A stretch of DNA of 15,951 nt from Amoebophrya sp. AT5.2 (GCA_005223375.1 RXOD01005092.1:1-15951), one strand, 5' to 3'. Counted from the stretch's first letter, positions 1 through 8,096 are shown. Numbers and translations: made by a program. The notes: generated from the sequence alone by a model not told the origin.

Positions 1-253
1 GGGGGACCTAAGCGAAAAGGTTTGTGACCCCGTTGCTGTGCAGGTTTCATAAATCATAGATACATTTCATATATTATAATTATAGGTTGTAGGCCGAGCC
101 TGAGATAGATTGAGATAGCCTTAACATCAACTGGTCCGCATCGAATTTCTCGCTGCCACCGACAGTGCCGACAACCTCATCTGCCCTCCTGTTCCCGGGC
201 AATCTGCCGCTGCTCCTCTCGGGCCTACGCACGACTGGGGCCAGGACTCGAGT

Positions 254-808
254 ATGAACATCGCCGACGAGCTCTGCGCGTTTTTCATCGGTGCCAAGGG
301 GCAGAACATACTTCGGCTGAAGGCCGAGGCGCAGTGCGAGATCAACGTGGAGAAGTTCATGAACGCCGACGGCAAGACGAAGACCATCCGCATCACGGGG
401 ACCACCGAGCAGCGCGATCGCGCCAAGGCGTTGATCCAGCAGGAGATCGTGAAGGCCACGCAGAAGAAGGCCATGGCGGACCAGGGCGTGTACGCCGGGA
501 GCATGGTGCCGGGGCAGAACCCAGCGGGCGCCATGAACATGATGGGCGCCGTGAAGGGCATGATGGGCGGAATGATGGGAGGTGGGAAGGGGGGTCTAGC
601 CGCGACCATGGGGGGCATGCCGGGCATGAACTACCCAGGAATGATGCAGGGCGGAAGAGTGGGGCCGTACACAGCGGGAGGAGCGGCGGTAAACCCAGCC
701 ATGATGATGAACGGGGCGTTCGCGAACCCAGCGATGGCGGGAATCAACCCCGCGATGCTGCAGCAATCTGGCTTCCAGCAGCCGGGATTCCAGAACCCGC
801 CGGGGTGA
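254..808 (+). CDS. Single KH-domain RNA-binding protein with Met/Gly-rich tail (5' end uncertain)
   Basis: The first ~70 residues form a KH fold: a short first strand, then the nucleic-acid-binding GxxG loop (IGAKGQNI, Gly13-Ala-Lys-Gly16), then helix and strands ending near IRITGTTEQRDRAKALIQQEI. KH domains bind single-stranded RNA or DNA, so a role in mRNA splicing, stability or translation is likely but not specified. Residues ~90-184 are low complexity, rich in Met, Gly, Ala, Asn and Pro, with repeated MMGG and NPAM-like units, probably disordered. The ATG at 254 falls inside the expected first beta strand, and the frame stays open upstream to a stop at 122-124 with no other ATG. The true start may therefore lie in an upstream exon, with an acceptor such as the CGACAG ending at 165. 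The stop is TGA at 806-808. The domain call is firm; the start is not. Confidence 0.75.
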   Translation: MNIADELCAFFIGAKGQNILRLKAEAQCEINVEKFMNADGKTKTIRITGTTEQRDRAKALIQQEIVKATQKKAMADQGVYAGSMVPGQNPAGAMNMMGAVKGMMGGMMGGGKGGLAATMGGMPGMNYPGMMQGGRVGPYTAGGAAVNPAMMMNGAFANPAMAGINPAMLQQSGFQQPGFQNPPG

Positions 809-1153
809 AGATTCTTCTTCTCGGCGGACGTTTTTTGTGTGGCAGCTGCGGGCGTGCTGAAGTCGAATGCTGTTGATGGGAAGAACATAGGAAAGTGCGG
901 CCTAGACCGTACGAGGACGAACAAAAACATTTACACTTCTGATGTTGTCACTGTTGAGGCGAGTCACTTCTGCCGCCTGAAAGGAGGGCTCCACTACGTT
1001 CCCGCTGAACCGAAGGGAAGGGGCGCTGCGACATGAGAAACCGGAAGCTATCAGCCAAGCGACAATTGCAATTCATTCCTGCGACAAAAGAAAAGCCCCT
1101 GCTGCGCCCTAAGGTTGCAAAGCTGTTATTTGAGAATCCTATTGTTCAAAGAC

Positions 1154-1181
1154 GGGTCCGCTTCCGCCGAGAAGCGGGCCC
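1154..1181. repeat. 11-bp inverted repeat (RNA hairpin)
   Basis: GGGTCCGCTTC (1154-1164) pairs with GAAGCGGGCCC (1171-1181) across a 6-nt loop, with 10 Watson-Crick pairs and one G-T wobble. It lies in the gap about 350 bases after the KH gene stop. It could be a 3'-end or processing signal, part of a small structured RNA, or chance. No U run follows and there is no sign of an rRNA or tRNA gene. Confidence 0.6.
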
Positions 1182-1311
1182 ATAGTTTTCCTACGGCTTC
1201 GTTTACTGTTTAGAATCAAATTTCACTGTCAGCCACGATCCCAACGCTGGTCGCCGATCGAAGCTTGCTACGATCCACTTAGTAATAATAATATACCATA
1301 CGATAATGACC

Positions 1312-1334
1312 ATGATGATGATGATGATGATGAT
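1312..1334 (+). repeat. (ATG)7 microsatellite
   Basis: Seven tandem ATG triplets follow a shorter TAA-rich run near 1282-1292. This is a simple-sequence repeat in the non-coding leader or intergenic region. Confidence 0.9.
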
Positions 1335-1507
1335 CTGCTCTGTCTCTCGGTCTGTGTGCAGTTTGAGATCTGCAGGTGTAGCTTCTGGACTTTGTTTCCT
1401 AAAACCTAAAAGAGCCTATTTTTATCGCCGTGCGTGCTGGTGGTGGTCTGCTCTGCGGGTGCGCACTTTCAGCGAGAGCGACACAACAAGCACAACATAA
1501 ATATAAA

Positions 1508-1532
1508 TTTTGTTTTTCCCTACTTCCGGCAG
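1508..1532 (+). promoter_or_regulatory. Candidate (trans-)splice acceptor for the 404-aa gene
   Basis: A strong pyrimidine tract ending in CCGGCAG precedes 200 bases of AT-rich sequence and the ATG at 1733. In SL trans-splicing lineages this would be the leader acceptor; it could equally be the 3' end of a cis intron in the 5' UTR. This is inferred from sequence form only. Confidence 0.35.
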
Positions 1533-1732
1533 CATCAGTCTTTCAAAGACTTTTCCTTTTGTTTTAAGCGGTGTTTCGGGTCGTCAAATACTTTACTTGC
1601 TTCCAACATCAGCAGCTGCTCGATCGCCGAGGATTTAAGCTCAACCTGAAGGTCAATTAATTTATACATTTCTACGCATTTATTTTTCCAAAGAAAACTC
1701 AACTCAACAAAGCAAAGAAAAGCATCAAAACC

Positions 1733-2947
1733 ATGGCAGCCCCTGCGTACTATCTCCTCGAGCTGACGCGGATGTCTGGCGATTCTTGGTTCATTCCGAT
1801 GGGCGAGGACGCGACGGCTGCGGACGCCAGAAAGGTGATCAGCTTGGAATCCGAAAAGCCAGGCTTCGGCTTGTTGTCCGGGGTGCATGCACCGTTTCCG
1901 GCCTCCTTGGTCGGCCTGCTGGATGCCGAAACGTCCGACGAACTCGACGACACGACGTTGGTGAGCGCGGTGGGGTATCGCGCGCGCGTAGTTTTTTGGG
2001 GACAGGACGAATGGATTGACAGACTTAACAAGTCGAAGCGTTACGATAAGCAGGAGCGCCTGTGCGGTGCTCTGTATTTCCTCGACGGCGCGGAGTTCCG
2101 GAGCGTGATGCTGACGGGGAGGAGCGAGCTTTCGCCGGACGAGGAAGATCCGCAGCCGGAGTCGGATCCCGAGCCGTTTTTTCGCCGTCTGTTGTTTTCT
2201 CTAGACTACAGCGCTGTCAGCGCTGCCATGTTGCCCCCGTGCTGGTGTCTCACAACGGCTCTGAGGTACGCGACTCCGCGCCTTACGGCGGAGGACTTCT
2301 CGATGTGTGCGACGCGTGCCGTGAAACTACGTCTCGAATTTCTGGCGGGCCAGCTGCTGGCGTACGAGGATTTCGAAGCCGAGAAGATTGCCGCGATCGG
2401 TACAAAAGACGAAGACTTGCGCTATTCCGAAAGTTTGCGCGATCTGTACGGCCGGGACCTCTGCAGCTACTACATACACATTGCGGTGTCACTGACTTCG
2501 GGGATTAGCCACATGGTCGCAGCGCACCCGGAACTGAAGGACCGGCGAGGAGAAATCGAGCAAAGTTGGTGGGCTGAGCTTGCAGCAGCCCTCGAGATCT
2601 TCCCGGAGTCGCCACGTTTGTGGATTAAAACAATCGACGAACACAACGAGGCTCAGAATCTGCTGCGGAAGATCAACGGTAGAAAGTGGGAACGAGTCCC
2701 CGGCGCAGGGGAAAACGCCTGGCAGCTCGTCGAGGATCATGACGTGAAGTTCACAGCTTTGCGCGAGGATTTAAAGGAGGAAGAGACGCGCTCCGGCCGT
2801 GGGCTGGAGAGGCGGATAGTCGAGCACGTAGCGTTTTATCTGAAACCGGACGGCCGCTACAAAACCGATCTCCATGATATGCTAGGCCGTAACCTTTTTG
2901 GGTTAGGGTTGACGGAGGAAGTCGGGTTAGGGTTGGCCAAGAACTAG
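1733..2947 (+). CDS. Unrecognised intronless 404-aa protein
   Basis: I do not recognise the family. The frame is open for 404 codons with no in-frame interruption, and the ATG sits in a strong context (AAACCATGG) after an AT-rich leader. No signal peptide or transmembrane segment is apparent. An acidic, proline-containing linker at residues ~132-148 separates an N-terminal alpha/beta-looking region (1-130) from a more helical C-terminal region (150-380) with aromatic motifs such as WWAELAAALE. The last ~16 residues (389-404) contain two GLGL blocks encoded by telomere-like GGGTTAGGGTTG repeats, so this tail may be a later addition. Codon use is GC-rich at third positions, like the other genes here. 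It is probably a real gene, but no function can be assigned; it may be lineage-specific. Confidence 0.7.
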   Translation: MAAPAYYLLELTRMSGDSWFIPMGEDATAADARKVISLESEKPGFGLLSGVHAPFPASLVGLLDAETSDELDDTTLVSAVGYRARVVFWGQDEWIDRLNKSKRYDKQERLCGALYFLDGAEFRSVMLTGRSELSPDEEDPQPESDPEPFFRRLLFSLDYSAVSAAMLPPCWCLTTALRYATPRLTAEDFSMCATRAVKLRLEFLAGQLLAYEDFEAEKIAAIGTKDEDLRYSESLRDLYGRDLCSYYIHIAVSLTSGISHMVAAHPELKDRRGEIEQSWWAELAAALEIFPESPRLWIKTIDEHNEAQNLLRKINGRKWERVPGAGENAWQLVEDHDVKFTALREDLKEEETRSGRGLERRIVEHVAFYLKPDGRYKTDLHDMLGRNLFGLGLTEEVGLGLAKN

Positions 2948-3045
2948 CACGCAACGGAGGAAGAAAGACAAAGAGTAGAAATGGGCAATCGTCGGCGTTT
3001 ACCGCCGCAGGATTAAAATCAAATCGTCAGGGTTAGCAGGGTTGA
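2900..3045 (+). repeat. Telomere-like GGGTTAG(..)GGGTTG repeats
   Basis: GGGTTAGGGTTG occurs at 2900-2911 and 2924-2935, exactly 24 nt (8 codons) apart and in frame with the 404-aa gene. A related copy with a CA insertion, GGGTTAGCAGGGTTG, lies at 3030-3044 past the stop codon. The motifs resemble TTAGGG/TTTAGGG telomere repeats, but they are separated by unrelated bases. Confidence 0.7.
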
Positions 3046-3585
3046 ATGCCGTCGAAACTCAGGGCAGTAACTTACATTACTTTACATGTGAATGAATGCG
3101 CAAAAGATAAAGAGTGAATAAATGAACCAACTTCATAATCGGAGAGGACAACATGAACGGACCGTCACCGAGAGGCGACAGAAAGCAGGCGCGCTTTTTT
3201 CAGGCCGTGAAAAAATGCAGGCGGTCGTCTGCACCCAGATTGAGCGAGGCCCTCGGCTTATGTCTCGCAAATAAACGAAAGCAACGAACTCGAACGCGAG
3301 CAACTCAATTGCGGAGTCAAGCTTGTGCTTACGGTGGTGATGGGCACATCCACCGAGCGGAACGGGGACGTGTCCATCTAGACGGAAGACCGGAGTTCCG
3401 TCGCCTCGTTTATTCTTGGTCTTTCTCCGCATCCGAGATAATGCGCGAGTGACGGTGGTGGGGAAACTAGCAGATTTCATACATCACATGATCTAGTAGA
3501 CGGGGCAACCAGCTGCAGCTGCAAGTGCAAGGAGTGTGCTTCCAATTCAACATCTTTATTTTCTTGTACAAAGCGAACAAAAAAA
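2948..3585. other. Intergenic region between the 404-aa gene and the secreted-protein gene
   Basis: The region holds the 3' telomere-like copy and an AATAAA at 3117-3122 of doubtful meaning. A 99-codon + strand frame (3153-3452) overlaps a 115-codon - strand frame, and neither shows recognisable content. The last ~35 bases are a pyrimidine tract, AG and A-rich leader for the next gene. Confidence 0.5.
3551..3573 (+). promoter_or_regulatory. Candidate (trans-)splice acceptor before the secreted-protein gene
   Basis: A T-rich tract followed by TACAAAG ends 12 nt before the ATG at 3586. This fits a spliced-leader acceptor close to the start codon, as also seen before other genes in the window. 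Confidence 0.35.
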
Positions 3586-5555
3586 ATGTCCGTCCGCTCG
3601 TTTACTTCTCTGATCGTCCGGTCGGCGGCGGTGCTCGCCGCGGTTGCTGCGGATGGCGGTGCTGGAGGTAGAATAATGGTTGGTGCTGTCGACGTGGTGG
3701 AGAAAGGCGCAGCTGCCGCGGACATGAAAATCGCGAAGAAGAAGCTGTCTCGGGAGCAGTTCGTCGATGTGTTCATGGGAGTTGCCGACGGCTTCGGTCT
3801 GGACCTGGTGGAGGCCTGCATCAAGGACGACGTGGCCTTCGAGCAAAACATCAAGAGTGCGGTGGCGGAGTTCGAAAAAAAGACAGAGGTACGTCGGATT
3901 TGTGAGGTGGCCCCACGACGTGGACGTGGTGTAGAGGACCACCACGAAAGTTTCGCCACTGCAGCAAAGAGGAAGAAAAAGATAGAACAAAAAAAAGTGG
4001 CTTCTACTTCGTCTCGCATGTCTCATAATCGATCCAACTACAAGTACAAATGATTGCGATCGCCACTCCGGATCCTCGAACCATCTTCGACACCAGGACG
4101 GTATGAAGCAGGCGCTTTCCTACCTCGCGACGGCGTTTAAGTCTGACCTGCCCTCCGCCATCAAGGAGTGCAAAGGGACGTACGACCAGGTGCAGAGTGT
4201 GCTGAAGTCGATTGGGAGTTTTGCCTCTCCGACGACGTTTGCGTACCACATCGGCAAGGATTTGCTCGTGAACGGCGTGGACATCTTGGAGAACATGCGT
4301 GCGGCCGTGGCCGGTTGGAAAACCCAGGACTACCACCTCTTCGGCCTTTCCGTGGGCCACGCGCTCAAGGACGTGCTCATCGGGATGGGGAGTATCTATT
4401 CATTGTGTGGCTACTTCTACTCGCACGCCTCGATCGCGAAGGGCGCGCTCTCACTTCTTGTTGGCCATCTTCTTCATGCGTTCTTTCGTTGGACGTTTAC
4501 CTTTAGACGCCACTTGCCTTTGTTGGTTCCATATAGCCTCTTTGCTGTTGTTTTTCCCAAAAGCGACATGCGACGAGTAAAATTTCGTTAACCCAATATC
4601 CAAATCCGCCTCACGACGACCACCCACAGTCGATCCCGCCACCGGCGTCGCTCTTCTGCAGGGCATCGTCGAGGGCCTGGGCGCCAGCGTCGACGCAACG
4701 TGCATCACTTCGTCGGAGAAGATGGTGTCCGAGATGCAGAAAATCATGATCGCGCTGGAGAAGGGGACCAAGATGGGTATCGCGGAGGCCATGATGCTGC
4801 TGTCCGTTCTGCTGAAGAAAACCCTCCCCGAGGTGGAGGCGTCCTGCGCGGAGACGGAGGGCCAGCTCGACGACATCCTAAAGGCGCTGGAGCAGTACAA
4901 GACGGCGACGGCCCTGATCGAACACCTGGGGGCGGACCTGGTGGCAAACAGCGAAGGGATCGCCGAGGACAGCAAGGCCGCGATTATGAAGGGACCAGGT
5001 CATGGTAAGTACCCAACTGGGACTCGTACGTACTGTACTTCTAGATTGATAGCGGTTCCAGAGGACCCCGACCCCGCCACGTGGGTGCCGAGTACCGATT
5101 AAGGTGCTCTGAAGTCCTCTACCCGGCGCGAAGGGGCCCGGGGCGGTTTCAGAGATGCCCCATGCTATGGCTCCCTGTGTTCGCTGTTGCGGAGCCATAT
5201 TTGGGAGAGAGCGATGGGAACAAGACACGGACTAGAATGCTGCGGAGGGAAACAATAGAAAAGGGAGGGCCTTCTAGTACTTGCGTGGCGATCTGTCGTC
5301 GGGAGCCTCTTACCAGGACAACCACAGCAAGGAAGCCCTGACGCCCCCGTAAAAAAATTCACTTACCACTACCCACTTACCGACTTACCAACTGGTCCCG
5401 CCATAGCGATGCAGCGGTATTCAGAGGCAAACTACGAGCGGGCCGGATACCACCTGGGGCACGCGCTGAAATTGATCCTGATCGGGAAGGACGGCAAGTT
5501 TGGGGCTCAGGGCGCGGCCGAGATGAAGAAACAGCAGGACGATGTGTACGTGTGA
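3586..5555 (+). CDS. Secreted protein with two tandem two-cysteine helical domains (4 exons, 373 aa)
   Basis: Inferred exons are 3586-3888, 4097-4391, 4630-5004 and 5407-5555; introns start GTACGT, GTATCT and GTAAGT and end CAG, CAG and TAG. The joined frame is open to TGA at 5553-5555. Residues 1-~22 look like a signal peptide (hydrophobic SLIVRSAAVLAAVAA). The mature part is two copies of one domain. Domain A (about 60-199) starts FMGVADGFGLDLVEAC and ends FGLSVGHALKDVLIG; domain B (about 205-357) starts LLQGIVEGLGASVDATC and ends AGYHLGHALKLILIG. Each copy has two cysteines exactly 48 residues apart (C78/C126 and C224/C272), suggesting one disulfide per domain. I do not recognise the family; a secreted or surface role is inferred only from the signal peptide. 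None of the three introns sits at an equivalent place in the other copy. Confidence 0.8.
5005..5406 (+). other. Intron 3 of the secreted-protein gene, 402 nt, with internal repeats
   Basis: It starts GTAAGT and ends CCATAG, joining GGTCATG to CGATGCAG in phase 1 and restoring domain B. It contains CCAACTGG near both ends (5013-5020 and 5388-5395), three ACTTACC copies at about 5360-5388 that are complementary to its own donor GGTAAGT, and a perfect 9-bp inverted repeat TATGGCTCC/GGAGCCATA (5166-5174 and 5191-5199). No coding content is seen. Confidence 0.7.
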
Positions 5556-6354
5556 GGAGATCGGGCGGCAGGCACAGGTTAGCGTTAGTGGAGCGAAAAC
5601 AAGAAGACCTGTGTCGGTGTCGGAGTCGCGGCTGCGACACAAGAGCAAATGATCACGAAGATAGAAGACTACTCTATTGTAACAAACTGATTCCTTGACG
5701 TTTCACATTCACTGCAGTCGAATGCTGGACGTAGATGCGACGACAAAGACAAAACGTATCGTACACTTCTACGAGCAAACCGAACCCAGACCAAAAATGA
5801 CCGCCACTGCACTGGACCTCACACATGATTTTTTGAATGAAAAGTACAATGACCCTACACTACTTACTTTACGTCCTCCAAAACCAAATGCAAGCTACCT
5901 CGTGTCTCCAACACCGGCAGAAAAAGAATTTCACCGAGTACAACATCAACTTGGAACGTGCACGACGTGGTGAAGCCTTTCTACTGCCACTGTTATTTGC
6001 ATGGAGAAATGAATCGGTGCTACGTCCTTGTTTTCGTCGTGCACGCAGTAGCTACTTTCTTGCTGCGCACGAAAAGGGGTGTCTTCCTCCAACTCGGTTC
6101 GTGAAGATGCTTCGTGATGCATAGGGGCGTGATCCAGGGGCTGGGTGGATGGTGGCGGGGGATCTTTGCGGCGGGATTTTTCTAGGCGATTCTGTTTATA
6201 GTTTATACCGCTTCGCGGTTTCTGTTCTCGTGTGTCTTTGCGGGGTGCCGCTCTGGTGGTCTTGCGATCATTGGGAGGCGGAAATCCATTACGTGAACCC
6301 GTACGCGCAGCCGCAGTCACTTCTTCATCCTTTCATCATCTTAGGAGGAAGACG
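5556..6354. other. Intergenic region between the secreted-protein and coiled-coil genes
   Basis: No supported gene. A 92-codon frame (5695-5973) has no recognisable motif and mixed third-position use, unlike the flanking GC-rich exons. The last 25 bases carry a pyrimidine tract and TTAG just before the next start. The frame of the next gene is open back to an ATG at 6232. Confidence 0.5.
6321..6344 (+). promoter_or_regulatory. Candidate (trans-)splice acceptor before the coiled-coil gene
   Basis: The tract TTCTTCATCCTTTCATCATC ends in TTAG at 6344, ten bases before the ATG at 6355. It favours 6355 over the in-frame ATG at 6232 as the start. The alternative is a cis intron whose upstream exon I cannot identify. 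Confidence 0.4.
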
Positions 6355-8096
6355 ATGTGGTGGGCCCGCGAGCGGGTGAAGCTCCCGGGGCAGGACAACG
6401 CCCCGGCGACGCAGCAGGAGACGCTCGCCAGCGAGGAGATCGTGAAGTTGGCCGTCGAATTCGGCGATCTCGAGACGGCTTGCTCCTACCTCTCGTCCCG
6501 GTTGACACAAATGAACGTGATGTGCGAAAACCTGAAGTCGAAGAACGACGACCTGAAGCGGTGTAGGGACGTCTCCGAGAAGCTCCAAGCGTTGATCAAG
6601 CGCTTCGAAAAGCAGCACCAGGAGCTCGTCGCCGAGCGGAGAAAATCCGCAGAGGTGGAGAGGCTCAGAACGAGGAACGCGAGGTTGGAGCTGGACCTGG
6701 AAAGGATGGGAAAAGAAAACGACGAGATGCGAGGGAAGGTACTTAGTATTTGCTTCCTTGTGCAGCTCGTGCTCGACGTCGACGCATTATGGTTGTACTA
6801 GTGCAGCCGGCAGAGGACCCGAGATGATCTCAAAAATTCCTTCTCAGGTCGTCGAAGCCATCGCAGTGATGGAACGTCGCGCCGCAATCGAAACGCCGAT
6901 GGTAAAGGCAAGGGCAACGACCTGGCAGGCCGAGACACTGGCAAAACTCGAAGAGTATCGGTTGAAGGGGAACAGGCTCGCCGAAGTGTGTGCGCAGCAG
7001 CAGAATTTCATTGAGGAGAACTTTCTGAAGTTGCTACTCCAATCGGACAATGGGGACCCGGAAAGCATGGCGGAAGGCGGAGTCATGTACTGCGCGTTTT
7101 GAACTTGTTTCGTATTCGTACTTGTTGCATCGGCCATTATAGTTAGCACCATTCGAGTTGCCCGAACAGAAAAAAACTCTCTTGTTCGGTGCATGAATCA
7201 GGTTCCAATACGAGGCCTGGAAGGAGAGCATCAACGCGGGCCGGATTACTTTCGATAACTCAGAATTGCCCGAGCTGTCGCTCTTTGGAGATCCGAAGCC
7301 ACCACCACTGTCGCATCACAGTACTTTTCTTTGTCTTCATGTTTTTAATGGTGTTTTCTAGTTCAGTCTCTGAATCGCTGCGTAAAAGCTGTGACTGTTG
7401 ACATTTTGGCTCAAGGCTGGCGATCAGGCAACGTTAATTAAAACCGGGCTTGACCGCTATGGCTGCAGCAGTTGCTGTAGTTTCCTTGTTTATTATCAGA
7501 CTTTACCTTAACTGGCTGACCATCTTTCTAACGTAATGGAAGCGTGGTTCGAAGCCCGTGAACCCCCCCAGTGACATAGAAAGTCCAAGAACGAGGACGC
7601 ACTTCTACTTCTTCATTCCCCCGCAGGCGCCGCTTCCAAGCGTCCTGAGGACTACGAGGGTCCGAAGAAGCCGGACGACCTTGTGCCGGGCGTCGACTAC
7701 GCAGATGCTGATCATGCTGCGGCTGAGGCTGACCAAAGTGGCGGCGGAGCAGCCTCAAACCCAATGAACACGACCAGTTCGTCTTTTGGCCTAAGCTCCT
7801 CGTCCGCCACGCGCGCGGCTGCGGCGCAGCAACCGGAAAACGAAATACAGCAGCGCATGTCCGCGACGACAGATGGAGCGATGGGAGGTGGGGAGATGGA
7901 CGACGGCGGGGAGGGAGCGGGAATGGCAACGACCTACGGCGAAATGGAGTCCGCCGAAGAAGAGGACGGAAAGAGGTCGGTGGGGACGCAGTATCCGCCA
8001 CCAGCGCTGGAGCTGAGCTTGTTTTCGGCCGGGAACAAAGAAGCGCTAGCAGACCGACAAAAGGGAGCGCTGGAGGAACTGTATGTGACGAGATAA
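6355..8096 (+). CDS. Coiled-coil protein, weakly taxilin-like (4 exons, 403 aa)
   Basis: Inferred exons are 6355-6738, 6848-7086, 7202-7320 and 7627-8096. All three introns start GTAC (GTACTT, GTACTG, GTACTT) and end CAG, and the joined frame is open to TAA at 8094-8096. Residues ~22-205 are predicted to be mostly coiled coil, rich in E, K, R and L. The segment KLQALIKRFEKQ (76-87) recalls the taxilin pattern, a family of syntaxin-binding trafficking proteins, but the rest does not match well enough for a firm name. A more conserved-looking stretch, YEAWKESINAGRITFDNSELPEL, spans exon 3. Exon 4 encodes an acidic, Ala/Ser/Gly-rich, probably disordered tail ending in LEELYVTR. If intron 3 were kept, the protein would stop ~13 codons into it. 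The start could also be 6232, adding 41 residues. Confidence 0.65.
7162..7189 (+). repeat. 7-bp perfect inverted repeat near the 3' end of an intron
   Basis: CCGAACA (7162-7168) and TGTTCGG (7183-7189) flank a 14-nt A/CT-rich loop, ending 12 nt before the acceptor of the coiled-coil gene's second intron (7087-7201). The hairpin could shorten the distance to the acceptor. Confidence 0.6.
7321..7626 (+). other. Intron 3 of the coiled-coil gene, 306 nt, carrying an SL-like sequence
   Basis: The intron starts GTACTTTTC and ends TTCCCCCGCAG, joining TCGCATCACA to GCGCCGCTTCC in phase 1. It is 2.7 times longer than its two neighbours (109 and 115 nt). Inside are the SL-like motif at 7403-7415 and, 43 bases later, a 25-codon ATG-to-TAA frame (7459-7536) encoding a hydrophobic peptide. 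A GGTTCGAAGCC resembling a tRNA B box at about 7549-7559 lacks a tRNA fold. Confidence 0.6.
7403..7415 (+). other. Spliced-leader-like sequence (possible relict SL)
   Basis: ATTTTGGCTCAAG matches the last 13 nt of the dinoflagellate spliced leader as I recall it. The preceding eight bases CTGTTGAC match 5 of 8 of its CCGTAGCC. It is followed by GCTGG rather than the GT expected of an SL RNA donor, so a relict copy is likelier than an SL RNA gene. Confidence 0.6.

Larger units (their letters stand above)
809..1732. other. Intergenic region between the KH gene and the 404-aa gene
   Basis: No convincing coding frame is visible. The region holds a strong hairpin (1154-1181), an ATG microsatellite (1312-1334), and an AT-rich stretch from about 1480 that is probably the 5' leader of the next gene. 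A GTCTTT-C-AAAGAC inverted repeat lies at 1538-1550. Confidence 0.6.

Noticed and set aside
3117..3122. AATAAA polyadenylation signal
   Set aside because: Occurs once in an AT-rich gap; equivalents are not seen after the other genes, and dinoflagellates are not known to rely on it.
3153..3452. 99-codon + strand frame between genes 2 and 3
   Set aside because: Arg/Ser-rich, no motif, overlaps a similar-length frame on the other strand; looks like chance in GC-rich DNA.
3477..4019. 180-codon frame on the - strand
   Set aside because: Antisense to the signal peptide and domain A of the secreted-protein gene; low-complexity Ser/Thr product.
5695..5973. 92-codon + strand frame between genes 3 and 4
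   Set aside because: No recognisable domain and third-position use unlike the neighbouring genes; not enough support to call a gene.
7403..7440. SL RNA gene at the SL-like motif
   Set aside because: The motif is followed by GC, not GT, and no stem-loop typical of an SL RNA was seen in the next 40 bases; a relict copy fits better.
7549..7559. GGTTCGAAGCC, resembling a tRNA B box
   Set aside because: The flanking bases do not form a T stem and no A box or acceptor stem fits upstream.
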